A stretch of DNA of 45,619 bases from Pleomorphomonas koreensis DSM 23070 (GCF_000425185.1 NZ_KE384327.1:82343-127961), one strand, 5' to 3'. Shown: positions 32,091-43,712, counted from the first letter of the stretch. The notes: generated by a model from the letters alone, not told the origin. Translations and numbers: made by a program.

Positions 32091-34568
32091 ATGGCCGGAC
32101 GGGATATCGAGGCGCTGCTCGACGCGATGACGCTCGACGAGCAGGTGTCGCTGCTGGCGGGCGCCGACTTCTGGACGACGGTGGCGGTGCCACGGCTCGG
32201 CATCCCCGCGATCAAGGTCTCCGACGGGCCCAACGGGGCGCGTGGCGGCGGCTCGCTGGTCGGCGGCGTCAAGGCGGCGAGCTTCCCGGTCGGCATCGCC
32301 CTCGGCGCCAGCTGGAACCCCGCTCTGGTCGAGGAGATCGGCGGGGCGCTCGCCGAGGAGGCGCGCTCCAAGGGCGCCTCGGTGCTCCTCGCCCCCACCG
32401 TCAACATCCAGCGCTCAGCCGTCAACGGCCGCAATTTCGAGTGCTATTCGGAAGACCCGTGTCTGACGGCGCGGCTCGCCGCCGCCTACATCACCGGCCT
32501 GCAGAAGGGCGGCGTCGGCGCCACGGTCAAGCATTTCGCCGGCAACGAATCGGAGATCCAGCGCACCACCATGAGTTCGGACATCGGCGAGCGGGCGCTG
32601 CGCGAAATCTACCTGCCGCCCTTCGAGGCGGCGGTGAGGACGGCCGGCACGCTGGCGGTGATGAGTTCCTACAATCGCCTCAACGGCACCTTCACTTCCG
32701 AGCACAAGGCGCTGCTGACCGACCTCCTGAAAGAGGAATGGGGATTCTCGGGCGTCGTGATGTCCGACTGGTTCGGCTCGCACTCGACGGCCGCCACCGT
32801 CAATGCCGGCCTCGACCTCGAAATGCCCGGCCCGACGCGCGACCGTGGCGACAAGCTGGTCGAGGCGGTGCGCAGTGGCGAGGTGACGGTGGAGACGGTG
32901 CGCGACGCCGCCCGCCGCATCCTCCGCCTGATCGAGCGGGTCGGCGGCTTCGACAGGCCGGAAATTCCGGCTGAGCGGGCGATCGACAGGCCGGAGCACC
33001 GGGCGCTGATCCGCCGGGCCGGCGCGGAAGCCATCGTGCTGCTCAAGAACGACGGCCTGCTGCCGCTCGACCTCGCCGGCAAGAGCGTGGCGGCCATCGG
33101 TCCCAATGCCGAGGCGGCGCAGATCATGGGCGGCGGCAGCGCCCAGCTCAATCCGCATTATGCCGTCTCGCCGGCCGACGGCCTCCGGCCGCTGATGTCC
33201 GACAACCAGCTCCGCAGCGCGCCCGGCGTCGCCGCCAACCGGCTGATGCCGCTGATATCGGGGCCGTTCGAGGTCGACGTCTACGGCCGGCCCGACCTCG
33301 CCGGCCCGGTGGCCGAGCACCAGAGCCATCCGCTCGGCGAGGTGATGTGGTTCAACGAGGTGGCGCCGGGCGTCAGGGACGCCGATTTCTCGCTGCGCGC
33401 CACCACCCGCTTCACGCCATCGGAGACGGCCGAGCATGTGTTCGGCCTCGTCAGCATCGGGCCGAGCCGCCTCATGGTCGACGGCCGGACGGTGGTCGAC
33501 ATCCGCGACGGCTGGACGCCGGGCGACAATTACTTCGAGTGCGGCAACCGGGAGGCGCGCGGCAGCATTGCCCTCGACGCCGGGCGAACGGTGGACGTCG
33601 TCGTCGAATACCGCTTCGTGCAGGCGATCGCCCTCAACCTCAAGGCGATCCGGGTCGGCGTCGCCGTGCCGCTCGGCGACCGGGCCTTTTCGGACGCGAT
33701 GGCGCTCGCCCGCAGCTCCGACATCGCCATCGTCTACGCCGGCCGCTCCGGCGAGTGGGACACCGAGGGCAACGACCTGCCCGGCATCGCGCTGCCCGGC
33801 CGGCAGGACGAACTGATCGCCGCCGTCGCCGACGCCAATCCCAACACCGTCGTCGTGCTGCAGACCGGCGGGCCGGTGGCCATGCCCTGGCTCGACAAGG
33901 TCAGGGCGGTGATCGAGGCCTGGTATCCCGGCCAGGAGGCCGGCAACGCCATCGCCGACGTGCTGACCGGCGCCGCCGAGCCGGGCGGCCGCCTGCCGCA
34001 GACCTTCCCGCGGCGCATCGAGGACACGCCGGTCGTAACGGGAGATCCGCGGACCTATCCCGGCAAGGACGGCCACGTCACCTATGGCGAGGGGGTGTTC
34101 GTCGGCTACCGGCACTACGAGAAGGCCGGCGTCGCGCCGCTGTTCCCGTTCGGCCACGGTCTCAGCTACACCACCTTCGACTGGAGCGCGCCGACCGTCG
34201 ACCAGCCGGCCTTCGGCGGCGACGGCGTCGTCACCGTCCGCGTCGCCGTCACCAACACCGGCACCCGCGCCGGCACGGAGGTGGTGCAGCTCTACGTGGC
34301 GCCGCCGCCCGGCCGCGTCAGCCGGCCGGCCAGGGAACTCAGGGCCTTCGCCAAGCTGCAACTGGCGCCTGGCGAGACGGCCGAGGCGGTGCTGACGCTC
34401 GACGCCCGCGCTTTCTCATATTTCGACGAGGAGCGGCACGCCTTCGTCGCCGAGAAGGGCCGCTACCGGCTGGTTGCCGCCGCCTCGGCGCTCGATCCGC
34501 GCGGCAGCGTCGAGGTCGAGCTGACCGGCGAGATCGTCGAACGGGTGACGGCACGCCTCGGCGCCTGA
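32091..34568 (+). CDS. Beta-glucosidase-like glycoside hydrolase family 3 with PA14 domain
   Basis: The 825-residue protein has the GH3 N-terminal TIM barrel (residues ~1-290), with KHFAGNESE and the nucleophile Asp226 in VVMSDWFGSHS. The GH3 C-domain is split by a PA14 carbohydrate-binding insert at about residues 385-525, and a fibronectin-III-like domain closes the protein (LYVAPPPGRVSRPAREL). This is the layout of KglB/DesR-type beta-glucosidases. No signal peptide is visible, so it probably acts in the cytoplasm on imported oligosaccharides. The ATG at 32091 follows GGAGG. The neighbouring divergent xylulokinase hints at xylosides, but the specificity is open. Confidence 0.93.
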   Translation: MAGRDIEALLDAMTLDEQVSLLAGADFWTTVAVPRLGIPAIKVSDGPNGARGGGSLVGGVKAASFPVGIALGASWNPALVEEIGGALAEEARSKGASVLLAPTVNIQRSAVNGRNFECYSEDPCLTARLAAAYITGLQKGGVGATVKHFAGNESEIQRTTMSSDIGERALREIYLPPFEAAVRTAGTLAVMSSYNRLNGTFTSEHKALLTDLLKEEWGFSGVVMSDWFGSHSTAATVNAGLDLEMPGPTRDRGDKLVEAVRSGEVTVETVRDAARRILRLIERVGGFDRPEIPAERAIDRPEHRALIRRAGAEAIVLLKNDGLLPLDLAGKSVAAIGPNAEAAQIMGGGSAQLNPHYAVSPADGLRPLMSDNQLRSAPGVAANRLMPLISGPFEVDVYGRPDLAGPVAEHQSHPLGEVMWFNEVAPGVRDADFSLRATTRFTPSETAEHVFGLVSIGPSRLMVDGRTVVDIRDGWTPGDNYFECGNREARGSIALDAGRTVDVVVEYRFVQAIALNLKAIRVGVAVPLGDRAFSDAMALARSSDIAIVYAGRSGEWDTEGNDLPGIALPGRQDELIAAVADANPNTVVVLQTGGPVAMPWLDKVRAVIEAWYPGQEAGNAIADVLTGAAEPGGRLPQTFPRRIEDTPVVTGDPRTYPGKDGHVTYGEGVFVGYRHYEKAGVAPLFPFGHGLSYTTFDWSAPTVDQPAFGGDGVVTVRVAVTNTGTRAGTEVVQLYVAPPPGRVSRPARELRAFAKLQLAPGETAEAVLTLDARAFSYFDEERHAFVAEKGRYRLVAAASALDPRGSVEVELTGEIVERVTARLGA

Positions 34569-34593
34569 CGCCGCACGACACAGAAAAAGAAAA

Positions 34594-34621
34594 CCCGGAC
34601 GTGGCCTTTGCCATGTCCGGG
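34594..34621 (-). terminator. Intrinsic terminator read on the minus strand
   Basis: A 12-bp stem (CCCGGACGTGGC with GCCATGTCCGGG, one G-U-type pair) with a 4-base loop is followed, on the minus strand only, by TTTTCTTTTTCTG. On the plus strand it would still form a hairpin 25 bp after the GH3 stop but without a U-run. The orientation implies a minus-strand transcript coming from the 34622-35015 gap. Confidence 0.65.
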
Positions 34622-34625
34622 GTGG

Positions 34626-34805
34626 TTATCCTGCGACCTTGCGGCTCGCGGCGACCGAGAGGCGTGTGCTTTCGGAAAGTGAGCTGGATTTCCGTCGGCG
34701 CGATGGAATGGTTATGCCCCCTCGGCGGGCGGCCTGCCAGCGGCAATTGCCGCCCCGGCGCCAAGTCTTGACAAACCATGAACGAGACACGCCGACCCCT
34801 GTCAT
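34626..34805 (-). CDS. Possible small ORF of 59 codons ending at the terminator
   Basis: An ATG at 34805 opens a 59-residue basic product (MTGVGVSRSWFVKTWRRGG, later RRRKSSSLSESTRLSVAASR and KVAG). Its TAA stop lies four bases before the minus-strand terminator at 34594-34621. I do not recognise a family. No strong ribosome site is seen and codon use is G/C-poor at third positions near the start, so it may instead be part of a small RNA. The rest of this 394-bp gap up to 35015 holds a 7-bp hairpin CCCTGTC/GACAGGG (34797-34816), the palindrome CGGCAATTGCCG (34741-34752) and no recognised promoter. Confidence 0.35.
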   Translation of the reverse strand: MTGVGVSRSWFVKTWRRGGNCRWQAARRGGITIPSRRRKSSSLSESTRLSVAASRKVAG

Positions 34806-35015
34806 TTCCGACAGGGCTGGTGGCAAAGCGTCAAGCCTACTCCCGGCAATTCGCCTAAAAGACGGCCAGTTGGGCGCGTCATGGCTAACACCGCCTTTCC
34901 GGCTTCGTTCAAATGCCGGGCAGGCCGGTTGACGCGGCGTTTGGCATGCTCATTGTCCGATGCTTCATGTTTCCCGCGTATGTTTTTCCGGACGCAAATC
35001 CGCCGGGAACCCGCC

Positions 35016-36062
35016 ATGAAACTCCTTCTCGTCGACGACAATCCGAGCAACCTGTTCATGCTCGGCAAGCTGGCGCAGAGTTCCGGCATCGCCGACGTGC
35101 AGTCGTTCCGCGACCCGTTGCAGGCGCTCGACGAGGCGCGCCGGACGCGTTTCGACCTGATGATCGTCGACTACATGATGCCGGGGATCGACGGCCTCGC
35201 GCTGATCGCCGAGATACGCCGCCTGCCCGATTATGCCGACGTGCCGATCGTCATGGTCACCACCGTCGACCAGCGCGAGATCTGCTACGCGGCGCTGGAG
35301 GCCGGCGCCACCGACTTCCTGACCAAGCCGGTGGACATGGCCGAGGCCAAGGCGCGGCTCAGAAACCTCGCCCTGCTGCGCGAGATGCAGAACAAGCTGC
35401 GCGACCGCGCCGACTGGCTGCAGACCGAGGTGCGCAAGGCCACCCAGGAGCGGGCCGGCCTCGAGGAAGAGATCATCCTGCGCCTCGCCCGCGCCGTCGA
35501 GCGGCGCGACCCGGCGATCGGCAGCCACCTGTTGCGCGTCGCCCGCACCGCCCGCGAGCTGGCCGAGGAACTCGGCCAGAGCGAGCAATACTGCCAGGAC
35601 CTCTATGTGGCGGCGCTGATGCACGACATCGGCAAGATCGGCCTTCCCGACGATCTTCTCAACAAGCCCGGCGCCTACACCGACGACGAGCGGCGGCGCA
35701 TGCAGGCGCACACGCTGATCGGCGGCGAGATCCTCGACGGCTCGCGCTCGCGCGTCATCCGCCTCGCCGCCGAGATCGCCGAGACGCATCACGAAGCCTG
35801 GGACGGCAGCGGCTATCCGCGCGGTCTGAAGGAGGCGGCGACCCCGCTGTCCGGCCGCATCGTCGCCGTCGCCGACGTGTTCGACGCCCTTACCTCCGAG
35901 CGCCCCTACAAGGCCGCCTGGAGCGCCGAGGACGCCGCCCGCTACATCGCCGACCATGCCGGCCGGCAGTTCGACCCGGACGTCGCCAAGGCTTTCTCGC
36001 TGCGCTACTTCCGCATCCTCCGCCTCGGCGAGGCCGGCGCCCCGTTCGGCACCGCCGCCTAA
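35016..36062 (+). CDS. Response regulator with HD-GYP c-di-GMP phosphodiesterase domain (RpfG type)
   Basis: The 348-residue protein joins a receiver domain (acidic pair in [10 protein letters not shown], phospho-acceptor Asp52 in [12 protein letters not shown], Lys in DFLTKPVD) to an HD-GYP domain (HD in [20 protein letters not shown], then [14 protein letters not shown] with the GYP triad). It should hydrolyse cyclic-di-GMP under control of phosphorylation, affecting motility and surface attachment. The start at 35016 is the family one, but its ribosome site is weak. The hybrid kinase gene follows after 19 bp and is its likely partner, as in RpfC-RpfG systems, although the sensor here is different. 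Confidence 0.94.
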   Translation: MKLLLVDDNPSNLFMLGKLAQSSGIADVQSFRDPLQALDEARRTRFDLMIVDYMMPGIDGLALIAEIRRLPDYADVPIVMVTTVDQREICYAALEAGATDFLTKPVDMAEAKARLRNLALLREMQNKLRDRADWLQTEVRKATQERAGLEEEIILRLARAVERRDPAIGSHLLRVARTARELAEELGQSEQYCQDLYVAALMHDIGKIGLPDDLLNKPGAYTDDERRRMQAHTLIGGEILDGSRSRVIRLAAEIAETHHEAWDGSGYPRGLKEAATPLSGRIVAVADVFDALTSERPYKAAWSAEDAARYIADHAGRQFDPDVAKAFSLRYFRILRLGEAGAPFGTAA

Positions 36063-36081
36063 CGCCCCCGGACCGCCCGCC

Positions 36082-38607
36082 GTGACCGCCGTTCCCGCCG
36101 ACCCGACCGGACAGGACCGCCCCTTGCGGGGCACGCTGTTCTACGTCGTCGTCGGCCTCCTGTTCCTCGTCTCGGCCATCGCCGTGTTCGCCATCCTGAT
36201 CCGCCAGCAGGCGGAGACGGCGGACCTCGGCGACACCCGCGCGCTCGCCGCCGCCTACCGGCTCGACCGGGCGACCGGGACGCTGTCGCGGGCGCTGGAG
36301 ACGGCGCGGCGGCAGCCGTCGGAAGCGGCCGGCCAGATCGTCGCCGCCCGCTTCGTGCTGGTCGATGCCGGCGCCCGCGACCTCGCCGCCGCCTCGGCCG
36401 CCGCCGATGGCCTGCCGGCCGCCTTTGCCGCCGATCTCGACACGGTCGGCCGGACCGTCGCCGATCTCAGGCCCCGGTTCGCCCACCTCGCCGGCCTGCC
36501 GCTGCCCGACGACGCCACCCTCGCCGACCTGGCGGCCCGCTTCGACCGTCTCGCCACGCTCACCAGCCGGCTCGCCGCCGTCGCCGAGACGGCGGAACTG
36601 GCCCTCCGCGCCGACGAGCGAACCTTCCGCGACCAGCTCTACCGGGTGCTCGGCGTGCTGGTCGGCGCGCTGACCCTTTCCATGGCCATCTTCATCTTCA
36701 GCCTGATCCGGCAGATCCGGGAGATCTGGAGTTCGCGGGCCCGCCTCGAGGCGATGGCCGGCGAACTGAGGGAGGCGGTGGCGGCGGCCGAGGCGGCCAA
36801 TCAGGCGAAATCGGCCTTCCTCGCCACCATGAGCCACGAGATCCGCACGCCGATCAACGGCGTGCTCGGCATGGCCGACCTCCTGAAGGACACGCCGCTC
36901 GACGCCGAGCAGCGGGGCCTCGCCGCCAACATCGAGGTGTGCGGCCGCAGCCTGATCGCCCTCGTCAACGACATTCTCGACTTCTCCAAGCTGGAGGCCG
37001 GCTCCTTCGACGTCGACCGCGTGGTGTTCGATCCCGTCGCCACCGCCGAGGCGGCGCTGACCATGGTCGAGGCGCCGGTGCGCGAGAAGGGCCTCGTCGC
37101 GGTGCTGGCGCCGGAGATCGCCCTCGGCGCCCGCTATTCGGGCGACCAGACGCGCATCCGCCAGGTGCTGATCAACTTCCTCTCCAACGCCGTCAAGTTC
37201 ACCGAGAGCGGCCTGATCGCCGTGCGCGTCCGCGAGGCGGCCGGCGGGGGCCGGCCCAGGCTGCGTTTCGAGGTGGAGGACACCGGCACCGGCATTTCCG
37301 AGGAAGGGCAGAAGCGCCTGTTCAAGGAATTCTCGCAGGTCGACGCCTCGATCACCCGCCGCTTCGGCGGCACCGGGCTTGGCCTGGCCATCAGCCGGCG
37401 CATCGTCGAGGGGCTCGGCGGGGCGATCGGCGTAACCAGCCGCGAGGGGCGCGGCTCCACCTTCTTCTTCGAGCTGCCGCTCGACCGGGCCGCCGACGCC
37501 GAAATCGACCCGGCGCCGCTATCCGGCGCCCGCGTCTCGGCGGCCGGCCGCTTCCCGGCCGAGGCGGCGGCGATCGCCGCCACCTTTGCCTATCTCGGCG
37601 CCGGCGCCGCGGGAACCGGCGCGGAGGCCGACATCACCGTCGCCGTCGTGCCGCTGCCGCCCGACCACCGCAAGGCGCGGCTCGACATCGCCTTCTCGCC
37701 CACCGCCCGCTGCCGCGGCGGCACCCGGCCGGTCAACGCCCTGACGCCGGCGGTGATCGCCGCCTCGATCGCCGGCAGCCTTGAGGCCGAGGACGCGCCG
37801 CGCGCGCCGGGCGAGGAGGCGACGGTGCCCAGGGGGCTGAAGGTGCTGGTGGTCGAGGACAACCGCATCAATCAGCAGGTGGCGCTGCGCCTCCTGAGGC
37901 GGCTCGGCATCGAGGCGGCGCTGGCCGAGAACGGCGCCGAGGCGCTGGCCATGGTCAATGCCCGCGACTTCGACGTGGTGTTCATGGACATGCAGATGCC
38001 GGTGATGGACGGCCTCGAGGCGACGCGGGCCATCCGCCGGTCGAGCGGCCGCGGCCGCGACGTGCCGATCGTCGCCATGACCGCCAACGCCTTCGCCGCC
38101 GACCGCGAGGCCTGCCTCAGGGCCGGCATGAACGCCTTCCTGCCGAAGCCGGTCGAGCGCGACGATCTCGTGGCCGTGCTGCTCGGGCTCGAGCGCGGCG
38201 GCGCAACGCGGCCACGCCCGGCACCCGTCGACGGCACGCGCGGCGAGGCGGTCAACCGCCGGCGCATCGAGGCGCTGGTGCGCGAACTCGGGCCCGACGA
38301 CACCGCCTTCCTGCTCGACGCCTTCGCCACCGACGCCGCCGGCCTGCTCGCCGACCTGTCGTCGGCGCTGGAAGGCGGCGACGCGGACCTTGCCAAACGC
38401 AGCCTGCACACGCTGAAGGGGGCGGCCGCCAACGTCGGCTTCGACGAGATGTCGCAGCGGGCGGCGGCGCTGATGGCGGCGCTGCCCGATCCGGACGTCG
38501 GGGCGCTCGGCGAACTGATGATGGCGATCGCCGGCGCCGGCAGCGTGGTGGCCGGCCTGAAGGCCGGGTTCGCGGCCGAGGCTGCGCCGGCGGCGGCGGC
38601 TCAGTAG
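36082..38607 (+). CDS. Hybrid sensor histidine kinase with receiver and Hpt domains, GTG start
   Basis: The 841-residue membrane kinase has a first membrane segment at about residues 15-37, a roughly 150-residue periplasmic helical sensor, and a second segment near 190-212. A HisKA domain with His252 ([12 protein letters not shown]), a HATPase domain ([26 protein letters not shown]) and a receiver with Asp636 ([15 protein letters not shown]) follow. A C-terminal Hpt has His776 ([13 protein letters not shown]). It thus carries a full phosphorelay that could end on the HD-GYP regulator encoded just upstream. The GTG at 36082 is chosen because the first helix follows at once; no strong ribosome site, so coupling to the upstream gene is likely. 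Its 3' end overlaps kdsA by 7 bp, tail to tail. Confidence 0.93.
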   Translation: MTAVPADPTGQDRPLRGTLFYVVVGLLFLVSAIAVFAILIRQQAETADLGDTRALAAAYRLDRATGTLSRALETARRQPSEAAGQIVAARFVLVDAGARDLAAASAAADGLPAAFAADLDTVGRTVADLRPRFAHLAGLPLPDDATLADLAARFDRLATLTSRLAAVAETAELALRADERTFRDQLYRVLGVLVGALTLSMAIFIFSLIRQIREIWSSRARLEAMAGELREAVAAAEAANQAKSAFLATMSHEIRTPINGVLGMADLLKDTPLDAEQRGLAANIEVCGRSLIALVNDILDFSKLEAGSFDVDRVVFDPVATAEAALTMVEAPVREKGLVAVLAPEIALGARYSGDQTRIRQVLINFLSNAVKFTESGLIAVRVREAAGGGRPRLRFEVEDTGTGISEEGQKRLFKEFSQVDASITRRFGGTGLGLAISRRIVEGLGGAIGVTSREGRGSTFFFELPLDRAADAEIDPAPLSGARVSAAGRFPAEAAAIAATFAYLGAGAAGTGAEADITVAVVPLPPDHRKARLDIAFSPTARCRGGTRPVNALTPAVIAASIAGSLEAEDAPRAPGEEATVPRGLKVLVVEDNRINQQVALRLLRRLGIEAALAENGAEALAMVNARDFDVVFMDMQMPVMDGLEATRAIRRSSGRGRDVPIVAMTANAFAADREACLRAGMNAFLPKPVERDDLVAVLLGLERGGATRPRPAPVDGTRGEAVNRRRIEALVRELGPDDTAFLLDAFATDAAGLLADLSSALEGGDADLAKRSLHTLKGAAANVGFDEMSQRAAALMAALPDPDVGALGELMMAIAGAGSVVAGLKAGFAAEAAPAAAAQ

Positions 38608-39458
38608 CTGTCGGTCAGCGACCGGTTCTTGGCGACGGCATCGAGCGCCTTGAGGTCGGCGAGAAGCGGCGCCATCCAGGCGAGCGGCAGCATGTTGGGC
38701 CCGTCGGACGGCGCACGGTCGGGATCGTCGTGCGCCTCGACGAACACCGCCGCGCAGCCGACCGCCATGGCGGCACGGGCCAGCGCCGGCGCGAAGACGC
38801 GCTTGCCGCCCGACGACGAGCCGCGGCCGCCCGGCTCCTGCACCGAATGGGTGGCGTCGAACACCACCGGCCAGCCGGTCTCGGCCATGGTCGGCAGGCC
38901 CCGGAAATCGGTGATCAGCGCGCCGTAGCCGAAGGAGGTGCCGCGGTCGGTGAGAAGGATGCGCTCATTGCCGGTCGAGGCGACCTTGTCGGCGACATTC
39001 TGCATGTCCCAGGGGGCGAGGAACTGCCCCTTCTTGACGTTGACCGCCTTGCCGGTCTCGCCGGCAGCGATCAGCAGGTCGGTCTGGCGGCAGAGGAAGG
39101 CCGGGATCTGCAGGATGTCGACCACCTCGCCGGCCCGCCGCGTCTGCTCGACGTCGTGGACGTCGGTCAGCACCGGGCAGCCGAAGGTGTCCCTGATCTC
39201 GGCGAGGATGGCGAGGCCCGCCTCGATGCCGACGCCGCGCACGCCTTTCAGCGAGGTGCGGTTGGCCTTGTCGTAGGAGGCCTTGAAGACGAAGGGCACG
39301 CCGGCCGCCTTCGCCGTCTCGGCGAGGAAAGCGGCGATCTTCAGCGCATGCTCGCGGCTCTCGATCTGGCAGGGGCCGGCGATCAGCGCGAAGGGGGCCG
39401 TGTTGGCGAAGGTGACGGAGCCGACGGTGACGGCTTTCTGCGGCGTGGCAACGGCCAT
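38601..39458 (-). CDS. kdsA: 3-deoxy-8-phosphooctulonate synthase KdsA
   Basis: The 285-residue TIM-barrel enzyme condenses phosphoenolpyruvate with arabinose 5-phosphate to KDO 8-phosphate for the inner core of lipopolysaccharide. Landmarks are [16 protein letters not shown] (residues 25-40), [32 protein letters not shown] and [20 protein letters not shown]. The Cys in IAGPCQIES marks the metal-dependent or -independent group site. It lies 63 bp downstream of galE on the same strand with a hairpin between. Both enzymes serve surface-polysaccharide synthesis. In many relatives kdsA sits by pyrG or eno, which is not the case here. Confidence 0.96.
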   Translation of the reverse strand: MAVATPQKAVTVGSVTFANTAPFALIAGPCQIESREHALKIAAFLAETAKAAGVPFVFKASYDKANRTSLKGVRGVGIEAGLAILAEIRDTFGCPVLTDVHDVEQTRRAGEVVDILQIPAFLCRQTDLLIAAGETGKAVNVKKGQFLAPWDMQNVADKVASTGNERILLTDRGTSFGYGALITDFRGLPTMAETGWPVVFDATHSVQEPGGRGSSSGGKRVFAPALARAAMAVGCAAVFVEAHDDPDRAPSDGPNMLPLAWMAPLLADLKALDAVAKNRSLTDSY

Positions 39459-39483
39459 GGCGGGAACCTCGTGAGAAAGGAAG

Positions 39484-39507
39484 CGCCCGGCCGCGATCGG
39501 CCGGGCG
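39484..39507 (-). terminator. Hairpin between galE and kdsA
   Basis: CGCCCGGCCG and CGGCCGGGCG form a perfect 10-bp stem around four bases. On the minus strand it follows the galE stop by 13 bases and is trailed by CTTCCTTTCTC, a weak U-rich tail. It probably terminates or attenuates galE transcripts before kdsA. Confidence 0.6.
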
Positions 39508-39520
39508 GGAGGCAGCGCGT

Positions 39521-40513
39521 TCAGCGCTGGAAGTTGCGGCTCGCCAGCGATTTCTCCCAGGCGAGCGCGTGGCCGACGATGGTGTCGAGATCGTCGAGCT
39601 TCGGCTGCCAGCCGGTGAGAGCGCGCAGGCGGCTCGAATCGGCGACCAGCGCCGGCGGATCGCCGGCCCGGCGCGGCGCCAGACGGACGGGGAAGTCGAC
39701 GCCGGAGACGCGCTTCACCGCGTCGATCACCTCAAGCACCGAGAAGCCGCGGCCGTAGCCGGCGTTGGCGACGAAGGTGTCGCCGCCGGCCATCAGGTGC
39801 TTCAGCGCCAGAACGTGCGCCTCGATCAGGTCGGTGACGTGGATGTAGTCCCTGAGGCAGGTGCCGTCGGGCGTCGGGTAGTCGGTGCCGAAGACATCCA
39901 TGCCGTCGCGCTGGCCGAGGGCGGCCTGGGCGGCGATCTTGATCAGATGCGTGGCGCGCTTCGACGACTGGCCGGTGCGGCCCCTGGGGTCGGCGCCGGC
40001 GACGTTGAAATAACGCAGCGCCGCGTAGCGGAAACCGTAGGCATAGGCGCTGTCGCGCAGCATGATCTCGGTCATCCACTTGGACGATCCGTAGGGCGAC
40101 ACCGGGCCGAGCGGTACGCTCTCGTCGATCAGCTCGACGCCGGGCTCGCCGTAGACGGCGGCCGTCGAGGAGAACAGGAAGGCCTTGACCTTGCCGCGCA
40201 CCGCCGCGGCGATCAGCGCCCGCGACTTCACCGTGTTGTTCTCGTAGTAGGAGAGCGGGTCGGTCACCGAATCCGGCACGACGATCGAGCCGGCGAAATG
40301 GGCGATGGCGGTGATGCCGTGCTCGGCGATCAGCCGGTCGACCAGCGCGCCGTCGCCGATGTCGCCGACCACCAGCGTCGCCGCGCCCGGCAGGACGGCG
40401 TCGTAGCCGGTCGAGAGATCGTCGAGTACGACGACGCTCTCGCCGCGATCGACGAGGGCATGCACCATGTGGCTGCCAATATAGCCGGCACCACCGGTCA
40501 CCAGAATGGACAT
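39521..40513 (-). CDS. galE: UDP-glucose 4-epimerase GalE
   Basis: The 330-residue short-chain dehydrogenase-type epimerase has the NAD motif TGGAGYIGSHM (residues 6-16), SSTAAVYGEP, and the catalytic Tyr151 and Lys155 in SPYGSSKWMTE, then RYFNVAGADP. It interconverts UDP-glucose and UDP-galactose for exopolysaccharide and lipopolysaccharide. It has a GAGGAG ribosome site and a hairpin leader at 40536-40555. It is divergent from the receiver-protein gene across a 313-bp gap that holds the CtrA box. Confidence 0.95.
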   Translation of the reverse strand: MSILVTGGAGYIGSHMVHALVDRGESVVVLDDLSTGYDAVLPGAATLVVGDIGDGALVDRLIAEHGITAIAHFAGSIVVPDSVTDPLSYYENNTVKSRALIAAAVRGKVKAFLFSSTAAVYGEPGVELIDESVPLGPVSPYGSSKWMTEIMLRDSAYAYGFRYAALRYFNVAGADPRGRTGQSSKRATHLIKIAAQAALGQRDGMDVFGTDYPTPDGTCLRDYIHVTDLIEAHVLALKHLMAGGDTFVANAGYGRGFSVLEVIDAVKRVSGVDFPVRLAPRRAGDPPALVADSSRLRALTGWQPKLDDLDTIVGHALAWEKSLASRNFQR

Positions 40514-40535
40514 GGAAGACTCCTCGGTTCCTGTC

Positions 40536-40555
40536 GGCGTCCTTGCCCGGACGCC
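40536..40555 (-). promoter_or_regulatory. Hairpin in the galE leader
   Basis: GGCGTCC and GGACGCC form a perfect 7-bp stem with a 6-base loop, 22 bp upstream of the galE start and next to its ribosome site. It could modulate translation. Elsewhere in the 313-bp gap (40514-40826) only the CtrA box was recognised. Confidence 0.35.
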
Positions 40556-40720
40556 AAAGGCGAGACTTCTCTATCGCCCGTTTGTCGTCGTTTTTCCAGT
40601 GGGAGGATGCCGGGTAGGACCATGGCCGCCGAGAAAGGCGCGGACACCGGTTCTGGGCCTCTGGCACGCGGGCGGCGGCCGGCCCAAATTCATGTGCACA
40701 TTTCAGATGGGCAGGGGAAA

Positions 40721-40736
40721 TTAACCGCTCGTTAAC
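40721..40736. promoter_or_regulatory. Perfect CtrA-binding box
   Basis: TTAACCGCTCGTTAAC matches the alphaproteobacterial CtrA consensus TTAA-N7-TTAAC at every fixed position. It lies 91 bp upstream of the receiver-protein gene at 40827 and 208 bp from galE, which points to cell-cycle control of the former. In this very G+C-rich sequence two TTAA tetramers at this spacing are unlikely by chance. Confidence 0.72.
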
Positions 40737-40826
40737 TACTTTTTCCGCAGTTTCCCGCATATTTTCCAGCATCCGCGGTAAAGAAGCGATTCGATAGCCG
40801 GGGTAGAGACGGGAAGAGGATCGTTC

Positions 40827-41888
40827 ATGGCTCGACTGTCGGGGCCGTTCATACCAGCCATCGAGGGCAGATCCGCGGCGCGGCGTCTCCGGATCGTCGG
40901 CGCGGCCGGCGCCGACCTGGAGCGGCGGACGATCACCGTCCTGCACGTCGGCGACAGGCCGGAAGACACCTTCCTCATCGGCCGCCTGGTCGGCGCGCTG
41001 CCGGGCTTTGCCGCCGCCCTGGTCGCCGCCGGCACCCGCGAGGCGGCGCTGTCGGCGCTGTCGCGCCAGCGGTTCGACATCGTGCTGTGCGATTTCTGGA
41101 TGGCCGGCCACACCACGCTGTCGCTGATCGACGAGATCAAGGCGACGGCCGACGTGCCGGTGATCCTCACCTCGGCGCTCGACAACGACGACATCGAACT
41201 GATCGGCCGGCGGGCCGGCGCCGACGGCCTGCTCACCAAGAGCGATCTGGCGGTGTCGACGCTCGACCGGGTGTTCTCGACGCTGCTGGCCCGCCGGCCG
41301 GCGCCGCGCCGCGATGCGGCGTCGATGCTGCGGGCGCTGATGCAGAGCCTCCATGCCGCCGGACTGGCGCTGCGCAGCGAGGTATCCGAGGACCGCGCCG
41401 AGCATCGCGAATTCCGGCGGCGGGCGCTTGCCCGCTCGATCGCCGACCTCGACGCGGCAAGCCGGACCGGCGCCGGCGTCCAGCGCATCGACGCCATCCC
41501 GTTCTTCGTCGACGCCGTCCGCAAGCAGGACGAGCGGGCCGCCGGCGGCGTCCGCTTCCTCGCTCCGTCGCTGCCGCTGCCCATCGAGACCAGCCCGACG
41601 CTCTATGCCGATCTCGTCGAGGGCTTCCTCGCCGAGGCCGGCGACGCGGCGGCGGCCGGCGGCAAGGCGACGGTGTCGCTGCGGGCCGCGTCCGGCCGGC
41701 TCGGCGCGACGATCCGGGCGAGCGGCGGCGAGGCGACGGCCGGCGACGCCGAGGCGCGGGCGGCGGCCGACGAGCGCAGGCGGCTGGTCGAGAGCCTGGC
41801 GCTGGCCTGCGGCGGTCGGGTGGCCTTCGCCACCGCAACCGGGCACGTCCTCGATCTGCCGCTGCGGCTCGGCCATCCCTTCGTCTGA
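40827..41888 (+). CDS. Receiver-domain protein with unidentified C-terminal half
   Basis: The 353-residue protein starts with a receiver domain at about residues 35-155: ITVLHVGDRPEDTFLIGRLV, the putative phospho-acceptor Asp89 in FDIVLCDFWMAG, Thr/Ser in VILTSALDNDD and Lys138 in GLLTKSD. The remaining 200 residues are helical (SMLRALMQSLHAAGLALRSE) and then beta-rich, ending in CGGRVAFATATGHVLDLPL. This could be a strongly degenerate histidine-kinase or ChpT-like fold, but I see no ATP-binding N-box or G-box and no output DNA-binding domain. A GAGGA site precedes the ATG. A perfect CtrA box lies upstream. It is best read as a cell-cycle-linked signalling protein of unknown output. Confidence 0.8.
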   Translation: MARLSGPFIPAIEGRSAARRLRIVGAAGADLERRTITVLHVGDRPEDTFLIGRLVGALPGFAAALVAAGTREAALSALSRQRFDIVLCDFWMAGHTTLSLIDEIKATADVPVILTSALDNDDIELIGRRAGADGLLTKSDLAVSTLDRVFSTLLARRPAPRRDAASMLRALMQSLHAAGLALRSEVSEDRAEHREFRRRALARSIADLDAASRTGAGVQRIDAIPFFVDAVRKQDERAAGGVRFLAPSLPLPIETSPTLYADLVEGFLAEAGDAAAAGGKATVSLRAASGRLGATIRASGGEATAGDAEARAAADERRRLVESLALACGGRVAFATATGHVLDLPLRLGHPFV

Positions 41889-43694
<1,806 letters not shown>

Positions 43695-43712
43695 GGCTCG
43701 CCAGAGCCCGCG

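Noticed and set aside
34768-34773. TTGACA as a -35 box upstream of the HD-GYP regulator
   Set aside because: No -10-like sequence at 16-18 bp spacing.
34622-35015. tmRNA, 4.5S RNA, 6S RNA or RNase P gene in the gap
   Set aside because: None of the hallmark motifs known to me (tag codons, GGAAGCAGCC-type SRP loop, RNase P conserved segments) is present.
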